Assembly: GCA_014859685.1 (NCBI GenBank)
Contig: JACUTU010000006.1
Span: forward strand, 78,403 to 142,402
From: Sulfurospirillum sp.
GTDB lineage: Bacteria > Campylobacterota > Campylobacteria > Campylobacterales > Sulfurospirillaceae
Length of the DNA: 64,000 nt
Direction: 5' to 3'
Below are positions 56,604-64,000 of the stretch, one piece after another; position 1 is the stretch's first letter, and each line of letters opens with the position of its first letter. The translations under genes were made by a program, and so were the position numbers. The notes beneath the pieces are model-generated. The model was given only the letters and a program-made list of their open reading frames with translations. It was not told the DNA's origin and ran no database searches.

Positions 56604-57956
56604 TTACATCCATTCTATAAGCTTAGAAACTTCTTCTATTGCGTAACATTTCAAGCCTTTTATGCTATTTGATGGGAGTGATGGAATTATTGCTTTTAAA
56701 AAATGTTGCGAAAAGGCTTCTTTGAGCCGTTGTTCAAGGTTGAAAACATCCCTTATGTCACCTATAAGGCTCACTTCCCCGATAAATATAGTGTCTTTGC
56801 TAATAGGACGATTGCGAAAAGAACTGATGATGGCAGCAATAATCGCAAGATCAGCAGAAGTTTCACTGATTTTTATGCCACCTGTTATATTGATGAAAAC
56901 ATCATATTGGTTAAAAGGCAGATCAAGTTTTCGTTCCAAAAGAGCGAGTAGCATTGTAAGACGATTGAGTTCATAGCCTGTGGCACTTCTTTTTGGATTA
57001 GAATATCCACTCTCACTTACTAAAGCTTGCACCTCAATGATGATGGGACGAGAACCTTCCATGGTCACCGTTGTCGCTGAACCTGCTTGCGGATTACCTC
57101 TTGTAAAAAATTTTTTGGAGATATCTTTTGCGCTAGCAAGTCCTTTATCACTCATCTCAAAAATTCCCACTTCACTTGTTGAGCCAAAGCGGTTTTTAAA
57201 GCCTCGCAAAAGTCGCAATTCCCGAGAGGAATCACCTTCAAAATAAAGCACCGTATCAACCATATGTTCAAGTACGCGAGGTCCTGCAATGGAACCCTCT
57301 TTAGTGATGTGACCGATGATAAAGATAGCGATTTGATGATCTTTTCCCCAGCGCATAAGTTCAAAAGTGATTTCACGAACTTGCGAAACACTTCCGGGGG
57401 CAGCACTGAGATTTGGACTGTAAAGTGTTTGGATTGAATCAACAATCAAAACTTCATAAGAATTTGTGGAAAGTTCAGTAAATATACTATCAAGTCTAAT
57501 TTCACTCATAAGATAAAGATCATCAAAACTACTGCCTAGCCTGTCTGAGCGGAGTTTTATCTGTCCAGCAGACTCTTCACCACTAACATATAAAACTTTT
57601 TTTCCAGCTTGTGCAAGATTGCCCGCTATTTTCAAAAGAAGTGTAGATTTTCCAACTCCAGGACTGCCACCAATGAGTGTGAGACTACCACTAACTATAC
57701 CACCTCCTAGCACAAGATCAAGCTCGTCATTACCACTGGAAAATCGTGAAATTTTATCCTCTTTCACTTGAGTGATAGAGATAGCTGCATTTTGTGATTG
57801 GCTTACATGTGAGCTTATGTCTTTGAGTACTTCTATCTGTTGTGTAGTAAGTTCAATAAACTCATCCCAAGCACCACAATTTGGACATTTTCCAAGCCAT
57901 TTTGAACTTTGATGTCCACAAGCTTGACATTCAAAAAGAATTTTTTTCTTTGCCAT
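56604..57956 (-). CDS. radA: DNA repair protein RadA/Sms
   Basis: 450 residues. N-terminal C4 zinc finger (CQACGHQSSKWLGKCPNCG), RecA-like ATPase with Walker A GGSPGVGKSTLL and the RadA KNRFG motif, and a C-terminal Lon-protease-like domain (ITGGIKISETSADLAI). Helps process recombination intermediates and natural transformation. It starts four bases after the ftsY stop, so the two are cotranscribed. Confidence 0.97.
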   Translation of the reverse strand: MAKKKILFECQACGHQSSKWLGKCPNCGAWDEFIELTTQQIEVLKDISSHVSQSQNAAISITQVKEDKISRFSSGNDELDLVLGGGIVSGSLTLIGGSPGVGKSTLLLKIAGNLAQAGKKVLYVSGEESAGQIKLRSDRLGSSFDDLYLMSEIRLDSIFTELSTNSYEVLIVDSIQTLYSPNLSAAPGSVSQVREITFELMRWGKDHQIAIFIIGHITKEGSIAGPRVLEHMVDTVLYFEGDSSRELRLLRGFKNRFGSTSEVGIFEMSDKGLASAKDISKKFFTRGNPQAGSATTVTMEGSRPIIIEVQALVSESGYSNPKRSATGYELNRLTMLLALLERKLDLPFNQYDVFINITGGIKISETSADLAIIAAIISSFRNRPISKDTIFIGEVSLIGDIRDVFNLEQRLKEAFSQHFLKAIIPSLPSNSIKGLKCYAIEEVSKLIEWM

Positions 57957-57960
57957 TTAT

Positions 57961-58842
57961 CTAAGCTTCAGGGATAAAAATAGCATCAAGTATTGTATCT
58001 ATATACGCTTGTGGATCAAATTCGATGAGATCATTTTCACTCTCTCCAACCGCTACATGTGAGATTGGGAGTTTTAATTCTCGAGCTACTCCAAACAATG
58101 CGCCACCTTTTGCTGTACCATCAAGTTTTGTGATGATGATAGCATCAACCCCTACAATCTCATTAAATGCTTTTGCTTGATTTATGGCAGAATTTCCCTG
58201 TGTGCCATCAAGCACAAGAATTTTTCTATGCGGTGCACCGCTGAGTGCTTTATCACAAATTCTTACTATTTTTTTAAGTTCATTGGAGAGATTGGTTTGG
58301 TTATGTAATCTCCCCGCAGTATCGATGATTACATGATCCATATTTTTAGCAATGGCAGAGGAAATCGTGTCAAAAGCAACGGCTGACGGGTCATGGTTTT
58401 GTTGGGTATAAACGATAGGAATACCTAGTTTATCGGCCCATCTTCGAAGCTGCTCGATTGCCGCCGCTCTAAAAGTGTCACTCGCTCCCAATATAACTTT
58501 TTTGCCCATTTTTTTATAATTGTTCGCAAGCTTGGCTATCGTAGTTGTTTTGCCAGCACCATTTACGCCAATGACAAGTTCCACAAAAGGTGTAGTCTCC
58601 TGCTTTTGTGGCTGGTTTTTATATATAAAATATGATTGCATAACGCGTTTTAGATCTTCTTTTTTTACTTTATCTTGTGGAGGTAGGTAGTAAATAATCT
58701 CTTCTACAATCTCATAAGGAACATCAGATTCTAGCAAGATCTCTTCAAGTGTTTGTTTGTCTATCTTCTCTACTTGAGTTGGTAAGATATATTTTATATT
58801 GGCTACGGTTTTGGATAAGCCTTTTTTAATAAACGCAAACAT
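57961..58842 (-). CDS. ftsY: signal recognition particle receptor FtsY
   Basis: 293-residue SRP GTPase. N domain followed by G domain: GVNGAGKTTTIAKLAN (P-loop), DTFRAAAIEQLRRWA, DTAGRLHNQ and TKLDGTAKGG. There is no long acidic A domain, as is usual in this phylum. It overlaps the lipoprotein gene stop by one base (TAATG) and precedes radA. Confidence 0.96.
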   Translation of the reverse strand: MFAFIKKGLSKTVANIKYILPTQVEKIDKQTLEEILLESDVPYEIVEEIIYYLPPQDKVKKEDLKRVMQSYFIYKNQPQKQETTPFVELVIGVNGAGKTTTIAKLANNYKKMGKKVILGASDTFRAAAIEQLRRWADKLGIPIVYTQQNHDPSAVAFDTISSAIAKNMDHVIIDTAGRLHNQTNLSNELKKIVRICDKALSGAPHRKILVLDGTQGNSAINQAKAFNEIVGVDAIIITKLDGTAKGGALFGVARELKLPISHVAVGESENDLIEFDPQAYIDTILDAIFIPEA

Positions 58843-59396
58843 TAAAAAGCTCTTTTAAGATCAGCTTCTAGCATCTCTTGTGCAATTGCTCCCATGTAGT
58901 GTTTGATTTTCTCACCTTTTTGGTTGTAGATAATCATGTAGGGAATAGTGTCTATGCCTCCAACTTTCTTCGCAAGCCGAAAATTTTCAGGCGAATTAGT
59001 TGTGGTAAATGCAACATTATTAGCATTGTTAAAAGTGATAATATCTTCATTTGATTTTCCCTCTTCCAAAAGAATGCTGATAATTTTAAGTTGGTCTTTG
59101 TATTTGTTTTGTAGTGTGTTGAGATGTGGAATTTCGGCTTTGCAAGGCGGACACCAAGTGGCGAAAAAATTGAGAAAAACAACTTTACCTTTAAAATCTT
59201 CAAATATAAAGCCATTTTCGGTCGCATTAAGAACTATTTTTGCACCAGTTATATCTTCCAATATAAATTGATTTTCGTTTTTTTGCTCTAAAGTAGTTGA
59301 TTGTTCCTGTCTTGCTTGTGTCATCTCTTGTTTTTTATTTTCACATCCGCTAAAAAAAAGAACAAACAATAACGAACAAGTAATTAAAAATCTCAT
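58842..59396 (-). CDS. TlpA-like thioredoxin-fold lipoprotein
   Basis: 184 residues. Lipoprotein signal with lipobox FFSGC at about 14-18, a charged linker, and a thioredoxin-fold domain with FFATWCPPCKAEIPHLN and the cis-Pro TIPYMI. It is a periplasmic thiol-disulfide reductant of the TlpA/ResA type, possibly for cytochrome c maturation or disulfide repair. It is first in the operon with ftsY and radA. Confidence 0.92.
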   Translation of the reverse strand: MRFLITCSLLFVLFFSGCENKKQEMTQARQEQSTTLEQKNENQFILEDITGAKIVLNATENGFIFEDFKGKVVFLNFFATWCPPCKAEIPHLNTLQNKYKDQLKIISILLEEGKSNEDIITFNNANNVAFTTTNSPENFRLAKKVGGIDTIPYMIIYNQKGEKIKHYMGAIAQEMLEADLKRAF

Positions 59397-59462
59397 ATAT
59401 TTCCTTTTTGTGATAAAATTTTAGATAAATTAGAAAGCTGATTATAGCGAAAATGGTTGTAA

Positions 59463-60164
59463 ATGAGAAAAAAAATTTGGAAAAATAAAGAAGAATTTCG
59501 GGAATTTTGCAAGCAAAAAAGCAGAAACAATGTAAAAATCTCACATTTTGCAGGAGATAAAAAAATCAATGCAAAACTACAAGATCTTTTTAAAAAAAAT
59601 AAAATACGCAATATTTTACTCTTTGTGCCTTTAGAAAATGAGGTGGATATTTTTTGCTTTTTTCGAACACTCAGGGGAAAGTACAAGATATTTGTACCAT
59701 TTATGGAAGGTGTCAGTTTTAAGATGGTAAAATTTAGATTGCCATTAATTCGTGGAAGATTTGGTATCAAAGAACCTAAGAATTCTTTTGCAAAAGTACC
59801 ACGCATAGATGTAGCAATTGTGCCAGTCCTTGGGGTGGATGGTGCTATGAAGCGTATAGGCTTTGGAAAAGGGATGTATGATAGATTTTTTGCATCCTTA
59901 TCGTATATGCCAAAGGTTGTTTTTGTGCAACCAAATGAGTGTATGACTACTCAAATATTATGCCAAAGCCACGACATACAAGCAGAACTTTATATAACCC
60001 CTAAAAATACTATTCAAAGAGGGAAAAATGATACTCGAATTCAGCCTAGCAGCAGCCGCTGCACTGATCGGTGGGACAGCAGGTTTTTTTGCAGCAAAGA
60101 AACTAGACGCCGCAAATTACGAAGTCTACATAGCTCAAGCGAGAGCAAAAGCAAAGGCTATTGA
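59463..60164 (+). CDS. 5-formyltetrahydrofolate cyclo-ligase, reading frame open 137 bp into rny
   Basis: ATP-dependent conversion of 5-formyl-THF to methenyl-THF. The family core VPRIDVAIVPVLGVDGAMKRIGFGKGMYDRFF is present. The normal family end falls near residue 189 (ELYITPKNTIQRGK); beyond that the frame continues for about 45 residues of Arg/Ser-rich sequence that overlaps rny and looks non-native. One additional A in the run 60024-60028 would give RGKK then TGA overlapping the rny ATG. The tail is probably artefactual or the result of a mutation. Confidence 0.8.
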   Translation: MRKKIWKNKEEFREFCKQKSRNNVKISHFAGDKKINAKLQDLFKKNKIRNILLFVPLENEVDIFCFFRTLRGKYKIFVPFMEGVSFKMVKFRLPLIRGRFGIKEPKNSFAKVPRIDVAIVPVLGVDGAMKRIGFGKGMYDRFFASLSYMPKVVFVQPNECMTTQILCQSHDIQAELYITPKNTIQRGKNDTRIQPSSSRCTDRWDSRFFCSKETRRRKLRSLHSSSESKSKGY

Positions 60165-61584
60165 GCATGAAGCAGAATTGGTACTAAAAAATACTGAAGT
60201 AAAAGTCCAAGAAGCACAACTTGCAGCCAAAAGAGTGTATGAAGATAGAAGCATTGAACTCAAAAGAGAATATGCAGAAAAACTTTTAGATCTTGAAAAA
60301 AGAGAAAAAAACTATAAAGAAGAATTTAAAAAAGTAAATAAAGATAAAAGTGAAATCGGTAATCTCAAAAAAGAAGCCAACGCTTTATATGACGAGGGAA
60401 ATTCTCTCAAACAAGAGTATGAGATTAAAGTGCAAGAAGCTTTGCAGGTTCTTGAGCGATCTGCTGGACTTACTGAAGCTGAAGCAAAAGAGATGGTGCT
60501 AAAAAAAGTAGAAGAAAAATCAAGAGCCGATATAGCTCATATCGTGCGACGCTACGAAGAAGAAGCCAAACAAGATGCGAAAAGAAGAGTAAATTATATT
60601 TTAGCACAAGCAACTACAAGATTTGCCGGCGAATTTGCAGCTGAACGACTCATTAATGTCGTCAATATTAAAGATGACGAGCTCAAAGGTCGCATTATTG
60701 GCAAAGAGGGAAGAAATATCAAAACTCTTGAAATGCTACTTGGTGTTGATATCATTATCGATGATACGCCAAATGCCATTATCTTGAGCAGTTTCAACCT
60801 CTACCGTCGTGCAATTGCTACAAAAGTGATCGAGTTACTTGTACAAGACGGACGCATTCAGCCAGCTCGTATCGAAGGAATTTATGAAAAAGTTCGTGAT
60901 GAATTTGATCAATCACTCGTAGAAGAAGGTGAAAATATCCTTGTTGATTTGGGTTTGAGCAAAGTACATCCAGAGATTGTAAAACTTATAGGCAGACTCA
61001 AATTTAGAGCGAGTTATGGTCAAAATGCCTTAGGACACTCACTTGAGGTGGCGCATCTTGCTGGAATTATAGCAGCAGAATGCGGTGGTGATGAGCTTTT
61101 GGCCAGACGCGCTGGGATTTTGCATGATATAGGCAAAGCTTTAACTCACGAATATGCAGGAAGCCATGTTGATTTGGGTGCTGATGTCTGTAAACGATAC
61201 AAAGAACACGAGGTAGTCATCAATGCTATCTATGCACACCATGGACACGAAGAGGCTACAAGCATAGAATCAGCAGCCGTTTGTGCAGCAGATACACTTT
61301 CAGCCGCAAGACCTGGAGCAAGAAGAGAAGTGTTGGAAAGTTTCTTAAAACGAGTACAAGATATAGAAGAAATTGCAAAATCAAAACCAGGTATTAAGCA
61401 AGCCTATGCTATTAATGCAGGACGAGAAATTAGAGTCATAGCCAATGCAAAATTGGTTAATGATGATGAAGCTGTGTTACTTGCAAAAGAGATCGCTCAA
61501 GAGATTGAGGACAAAGTTCAATATCCAGGCGAGATTAAAGTGCATGTTATTAGAGAATTGCGTGCTGTAGGTTTTGCTCGTTAG
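60028..61584 (+). CDS. rny: ribonuclease Y
   Basis: 518 residues. One N-terminal transmembrane helix (LAAAAALIGGTAGFFAA), a long coiled coil to about residue 190, a KH domain (KGRIIGKEGRNIKTLE) and an HD domain (HSLEVAHLAGI, HDIGKALTHE, HHGHEEATS). It initiates mRNA decay at the membrane. AGAGGG precedes the ATG. The upstream gene reads into it in another frame. Confidence 0.97.
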   Translation: MILEFSLAAAAALIGGTAGFFAAKKLDAANYEVYIAQARAKAKAIEHEAELVLKNTEVKVQEAQLAAKRVYEDRSIELKREYAEKLLDLEKREKNYKEEFKKVNKDKSEIGNLKKEANALYDEGNSLKQEYEIKVQEALQVLERSAGLTEAEAKEMVLKKVEEKSRADIAHIVRRYEEEAKQDAKRRVNYILAQATTRFAGEFAAERLINVVNIKDDELKGRIIGKEGRNIKTLEMLLGVDIIIDDTPNAIILSSFNLYRRAIATKVIELLVQDGRIQPARIEGIYEKVRDEFDQSLVEEGENILVDLGLSKVHPEIVKLIGRLKFRASYGQNALGHSLEVAHLAGIIAAECGGDELLARRAGILHDIGKALTHEYAGSHVDLGADVCKRYKEHEVVINAIYAHHGHEEATSIESAAVCAADTLSAARPGARREVLESFLKRVQDIEEIAKSKPGIKQAYAINAGREIRVIANAKLVNDDEAVLLAKEIAQEIEDKVQYPGEIKVHVIRELRAVGFAR

Positions 61585-63388
61585 AGTAAAACCAATATCT
61601 AAAGTATCGGTTGTTGTGGTGGCAAAACAATACTCTTTTGTAGATATGCTCAAAGAAGCTTTGCTGTACAAGAAAGAGTTGGTATATGCAAATCTTATAG
61701 CATTTCTTTCTGTTTTGGTGAGTACGCCCGTTCCTCTTTTAATACCTATTTTGGTAGATGAAGTACTTTTAGATAAACCTTTGTTTGTGGTTCCTTTTAT
61801 CAATTCGCTTATCGGCAAGAGCGAAGCGTATGTATATGTTGTAATTGTATTGTTTGTGGTTATAGCCTTGCGAAGTGTTTTTTATCTGCTCAATTATGTG
61901 CAAACAAAACTTTTTACTATCATTTCAAAAAATATAACCTATAAAATCCGCAAGGAATTATTGGAGCATCTTTCAAAAGTATCACTCAACCGCTTTGAAT
62001 TTTTAGGCTCAGGAAATGTTTCCTCTTTACTTGTTGTCGATATCGATACGATTGATAATTTTTTAGGCACACTCATTAGCAGGCTTATCATCTCAATACT
62101 TACTATCTTAGGTGTTGGTGTTATTTTGCTTCTTATTCATTGGCAACTTGCACTTTTTATTATGTGTCTTAACCCTGTTGTGGTAGTGCTTACAACAAAG
62201 ATTGCAAGAAAAGTTTCTGTGTATAAAAAAGAACAAAATAAATCGTACGAGATATTTACACAAAGTTTAAATGAAACACTAGATCTTTTTATGCAGATTA
62301 AATCAGCCAATAAAGAAAATTATTTTTTTGGTAATGTTGTTAAAAATGCAGATGATTTGCGTGTATTTTCTATCAAATTTGGTTATAAAAGTGACGCTGC
62401 ATCGCGTTTTTCTTTTTTGATTTTTCTCTCAGGTTTTGAATTATTTCGAGCTGCAAGTATTTTGGTTGTTGCGTACTCTGATCTAAGCATCGGATTAATG
62501 TTTGGTATCTTTGGATATTTGTGGGTGATGATGACACCAATTCAAGAGATTATCAATATGCAATACGCCTACCATAATGCAAAAGCAGCACTCACAAGAA
62601 TCAACACAATCTTTGCTTTAGAGCAAGAACCACAATACAATAAGCAAGCAAATCCTTTTTTAGAAGCAAAGACAAATTCCTTACATGTAAGAGATTTACT
62701 GTTCGCATATGAAGAAAATAAGCCTATTTTGGATATCAAAAGCTTACATGTACCAAAAGGCAAAAAAGTAGCGATTGTTGGAGCTAGCGGAAGTGGTAAA
62801 ACAACACTAGCGCAACTGCTTGTAGGATTGTATCCTCTTGATAGAGGAGATATTTTATTTGATAATGTTTCCTTGCGGGATATAGGCTTAGATGTTATAA
62901 GAGATCATGTGTATCTTGTCTTGCAAAATCCCCAACTTTTCAACGATACAATGCTTAAGAATTTAACACTAGGAACTTCTTTTAGCGAAGAACAGTTGCA
63001 TTGTGCCATAAAGATAGCCCAACTACAAGATTTTGTAGCTTCACTGCAAGATGGACTTGAAACACAGATAGGAAAACACGGCATTAAGCTCTCAGGCGGA
63101 CAGCGACAAAGACTCTCAATAGCAAGAATGGTTTTGCAAAATCCAAATATAGTTATCTTAGATGAATCCACATCTGCTTTAGATGTACATACTGAAACGA
63201 GGCTGTTTGACGCATTAGAAACATACTTGGCGGATAAAACTACTATCATTATAGCTCATCGCTTAAGTACCATCCGCAAGGCTGATTATATTTATGTGCT
63301 TGATCACGGCACTGTGATAGAAGAGGGTACAAGCAAAGAACTTATGGCTCAAGAGGGCGTTTTTTTCAGTTACATACAAAATAAATAG
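61574..63388 (+). CDS. ABC transporter, fused permease and ATPase (exporter type)
   Basis: Up to 604 residues. Six transmembrane segments, then a nucleotide-binding domain with Walker A GASGSGKTTL, signature LSGGQRQRLSIARM, Walker B NIVILDESTS and IIAHRLST. The start is uncertain: TTG 61574, or GTG 61616 or 61619 (MVAKQYSFVDML), none with a good ribosome-binding site. The substrate is unknown; lipid or peptide are common for this type. It overlaps the rny end and is followed by a DedA gene. Confidence 0.9.
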   Translation: MLVRVKPISKVSVVVVAKQYSFVDMLKEALLYKKELVYANLIAFLSVLVSTPVPLLIPILVDEVLLDKPLFVVPFINSLIGKSEAYVYVVIVLFVVIALRSVFYLLNYVQTKLFTIISKNITYKIRKELLEHLSKVSLNRFEFLGSGNVSSLLVVDIDTIDNFLGTLISRLIISILTILGVGVILLLIHWQLALFIMCLNPVVVVLTTKIARKVSVYKKEQNKSYEIFTQSLNETLDLFMQIKSANKENYFFGNVVKNADDLRVFSIKFGYKSDAASRFSFLIFLSGFELFRAASILVVAYSDLSIGLMFGIFGYLWVMMTPIQEIINMQYAYHNAKAALTRINTIFALEQEPQYNKQANPFLEAKTNSLHVRDLLFAYEENKPILDIKSLHVPKGKKVAIVGASGSGKTTLAQLLVGLYPLDRGDILFDNVSLRDIGLDVIRDHVYLVLQNPQLFNDTMLKNLTLGTSFSEEQLHCAIKIAQLQDFVASLQDGLETQIGKHGIKLSGGQRQRLSIARMVLQNPNIVILDESTSALDVHTETRLFDALETYLADKTTIIIAHRLSTIRKADYIYVLDHGTVIEEGTSKELMAQEGVFFSYIQNK

Positions 63389-63396
63389 GAAAAACT

Positions 63397-63957
63397 TTGG
63401 AAGAAATTATAAATTCACTCACAACATATGGATATATTATCCTCTTTTTATACTCTTTAGGCGGCGGTATGGTAGCTATTATAGCTGCCGGAATTTTATC
63501 CTATGCTGGCAAGATGGACTTGAGTACTTCTATCTTTGTTGCATTTTTGGCAAATGCTTTAGGTGATAGTTTACTTTTTTATATGAGCCGATACAATAAA
63601 TCACAATTTATGCCTTATCTTAAAAAACATAGAAGAAAACTAGCCCTGAGCCACATTTTGATGAAGCGATATGGAGATAAAATCATATTTTTTCAAAAAT
63701 TTGTCTATGGTATCAAAACGCTTATTCCTATAGCTATAGGACTTACAAAATACTCGTTTTTAAAATTTAACATACTCAACATAGTCTCTGCGGCTATTTG
63801 GGCTATGATTTTGGGCTTTGGAAGTTTTTATGCGGGCAATGCGCTCAGTAATTTTGCTGGTTATTTTTCTACTTATCCATGGCTTGCACCCCTATGTATA
63901 GGGACTTTATTGTTAATGTTATGGTTGTATTTACAAAATGCTACAAAAAAAAGATAA
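63397..63957 (+). CDS. DedA-family membrane protein
   Basis: 186 residues from a TTG preceded by AGGAAA. The hydrophobic pattern, IIAAGILSYAGKMDLSTSIFVAFLANALGDSLLFYMSR and KRYGDKIIFFQKFVYGIKTLIPIAIG, is DedA-like. Members of this group move undecaprenyl phosphate or phosphatidylethanolamine. It is adjacent to an ABC exporter and possibly in one operon with it. It is related at fold level to the two TVP38 proteins. Confidence 0.88.
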   Translation: MEEIINSLTTYGYIILFLYSLGGGMVAIIAAGILSYAGKMDLSTSIFVAFLANALGDSLLFYMSRYNKSQFMPYLKKHRRKLALSHILMKRYGDKIIFFQKFVYGIKTLIPIAIGLTKYSFLKFNILNIVSAAIWAMILGFGSFYAGNALSNFAGYFSTYPWLAPLCIGTLLLMLWLYLQNATKKR

Positions 63958-64000
63958 CATCCCTTTCAAACTTTAATCTTCTTCAAAGCTTTGTTGCTAT

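Larger units (their letters stand above)
1107..62752. repeat. highly iterated palindrome TACATGTA (about 38 scattered copies)
   Basis: First bases of the copies found by eye: 1107, 1757, 8490, 8628, 9335, 12235, 12292, 12406, 16227, 17226, 21648, 23006, 23444, 23508, 24891, 27283, 28405, 28792, 33176, 37182, 37218, 37596, 41988, 42012, 44596, 45862, 46609, 47577, 48796, 50998, 53005, 53017, 53257, 54758, 54783, 55907, 62682, 62745. Most extend to TTACATGTAA or CTACATGTAG. They are spread over both coding and intergenic DNA, and none falls in rpoD, flgF or flgG, nor between 55915 and 62681. This is one scattered motif, not a tandem array. Confidence 0.85.

Noticed and set aside
63966..64000. 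Possible 3' end of a minus-strand gene reading SNKALKKIKV-stop
   Set aside because: Only ten codons are visible, which is too little to support a gene.
1..64000. CRISPR arrays, tRNA or rRNA genes, intact insertion sequences, prophage
   Set aside because: No regularly spaced repeats, cloverleaf sequences, transposase or phage genes were seen on either strand.

Overview
The window is bacterial chromosome from a member of the Campylobacterota (the former Epsilonproteobacteria). The evidence is gene content and order. It has low G+C, a Campylobacter-like run leuD-leuB-(CiaD-like)-cca-purU, a rod-gene pair flgF-flgG behind a sigma-54 promoter divergent from rpoD, a fliL-acpS pair, an FCL-rny pair, and dense gene packing with ATGA or TAATG stop/start overlaps. 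The genus cannot be fixed from the sequence. The many redox, chemotaxis and c-di-GMP genes suggest a free-living, motile organism of the Sulfurimonas/Sulfurospirillum type.

Layout. 1-3444: end of folD, a small cytochrome c, hemL, an AtpZ-like protein and two unassigned proteins. 3447-7071: rpoD, divergent from flgF-flgG. 7081-9230: a small membrane ORF, the amino-acid exporter azlCD, then msrB-msrA bracketed by two copies of a short mobile repeat. 9450-16591: leuD-leuB, a TPR-like protein, a CiaD-like protein, cca, mgtE, purU, trmL and a BaiN-type flavoprotein. 16578-28068: a PAS-GGDEF protein, an EEP nuclease, glyS, a HlyD-like protein, a molybdopterin oxidoreductase, recQ, and a chemoreceptor with a heme-c motif and a PilZ-like tail. 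28277-38007: metH, a LuxP-type AI-2 binding protein coupled to a membrane GGDEF protein, a BtuB-like TonB receptor and yggU. 38160-44467: a hybrid kinase, a REC-HD-GYP phosphodiesterase, an M23 peptidase and an OmpR-type two-component pair. 44631-51088: a rhodanese lipoprotein, two TVP38-type membrane proteins around an Fe-S oxidoreductase, a mercuric-reductase-like flavoprotein and a natural ArsS-ArsM fusion, together a probable organoarsenic gene set. 51386-63957: a TRIC channel, argD, a TolC-like protein, a methyltransferase, thiS, acpS, fliL, radA, ftsY, a TlpA-like lipoprotein, 5-formyl-THF cyclo-ligase, rny, an ABC exporter and a DedA protein.

Themes. Cyclic-di-GMP signalling recurs: two GGDEF proteins, one HD-GYP protein and one PilZ-like chemoreceptor. 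The most unusual wiring is luxP followed, with a one-base overlap, by a GGDEF protein in the place where vibrios carry the LuxQ kinase.

Two non-coding patterns run through the window. One is a MITE-like family of about 93-159 bp (eight copies or relics, 14-bp imperfect terminal inverted repeats, 6-7-bp target duplications), usually placed at stop codons or between divergent genes. The other is the palindrome TACATGTA, about 38 copies by eye where base composition predicts only a few. In genes it is read almost only as Leu-His-Val or Thr-Cys-(Lys/Arg), so it resembles a highly iterated palindrome such as HIP1 of cyanobacteria. No tRNA, rRNA, CRISPR array or intact insertion sequence was seen.
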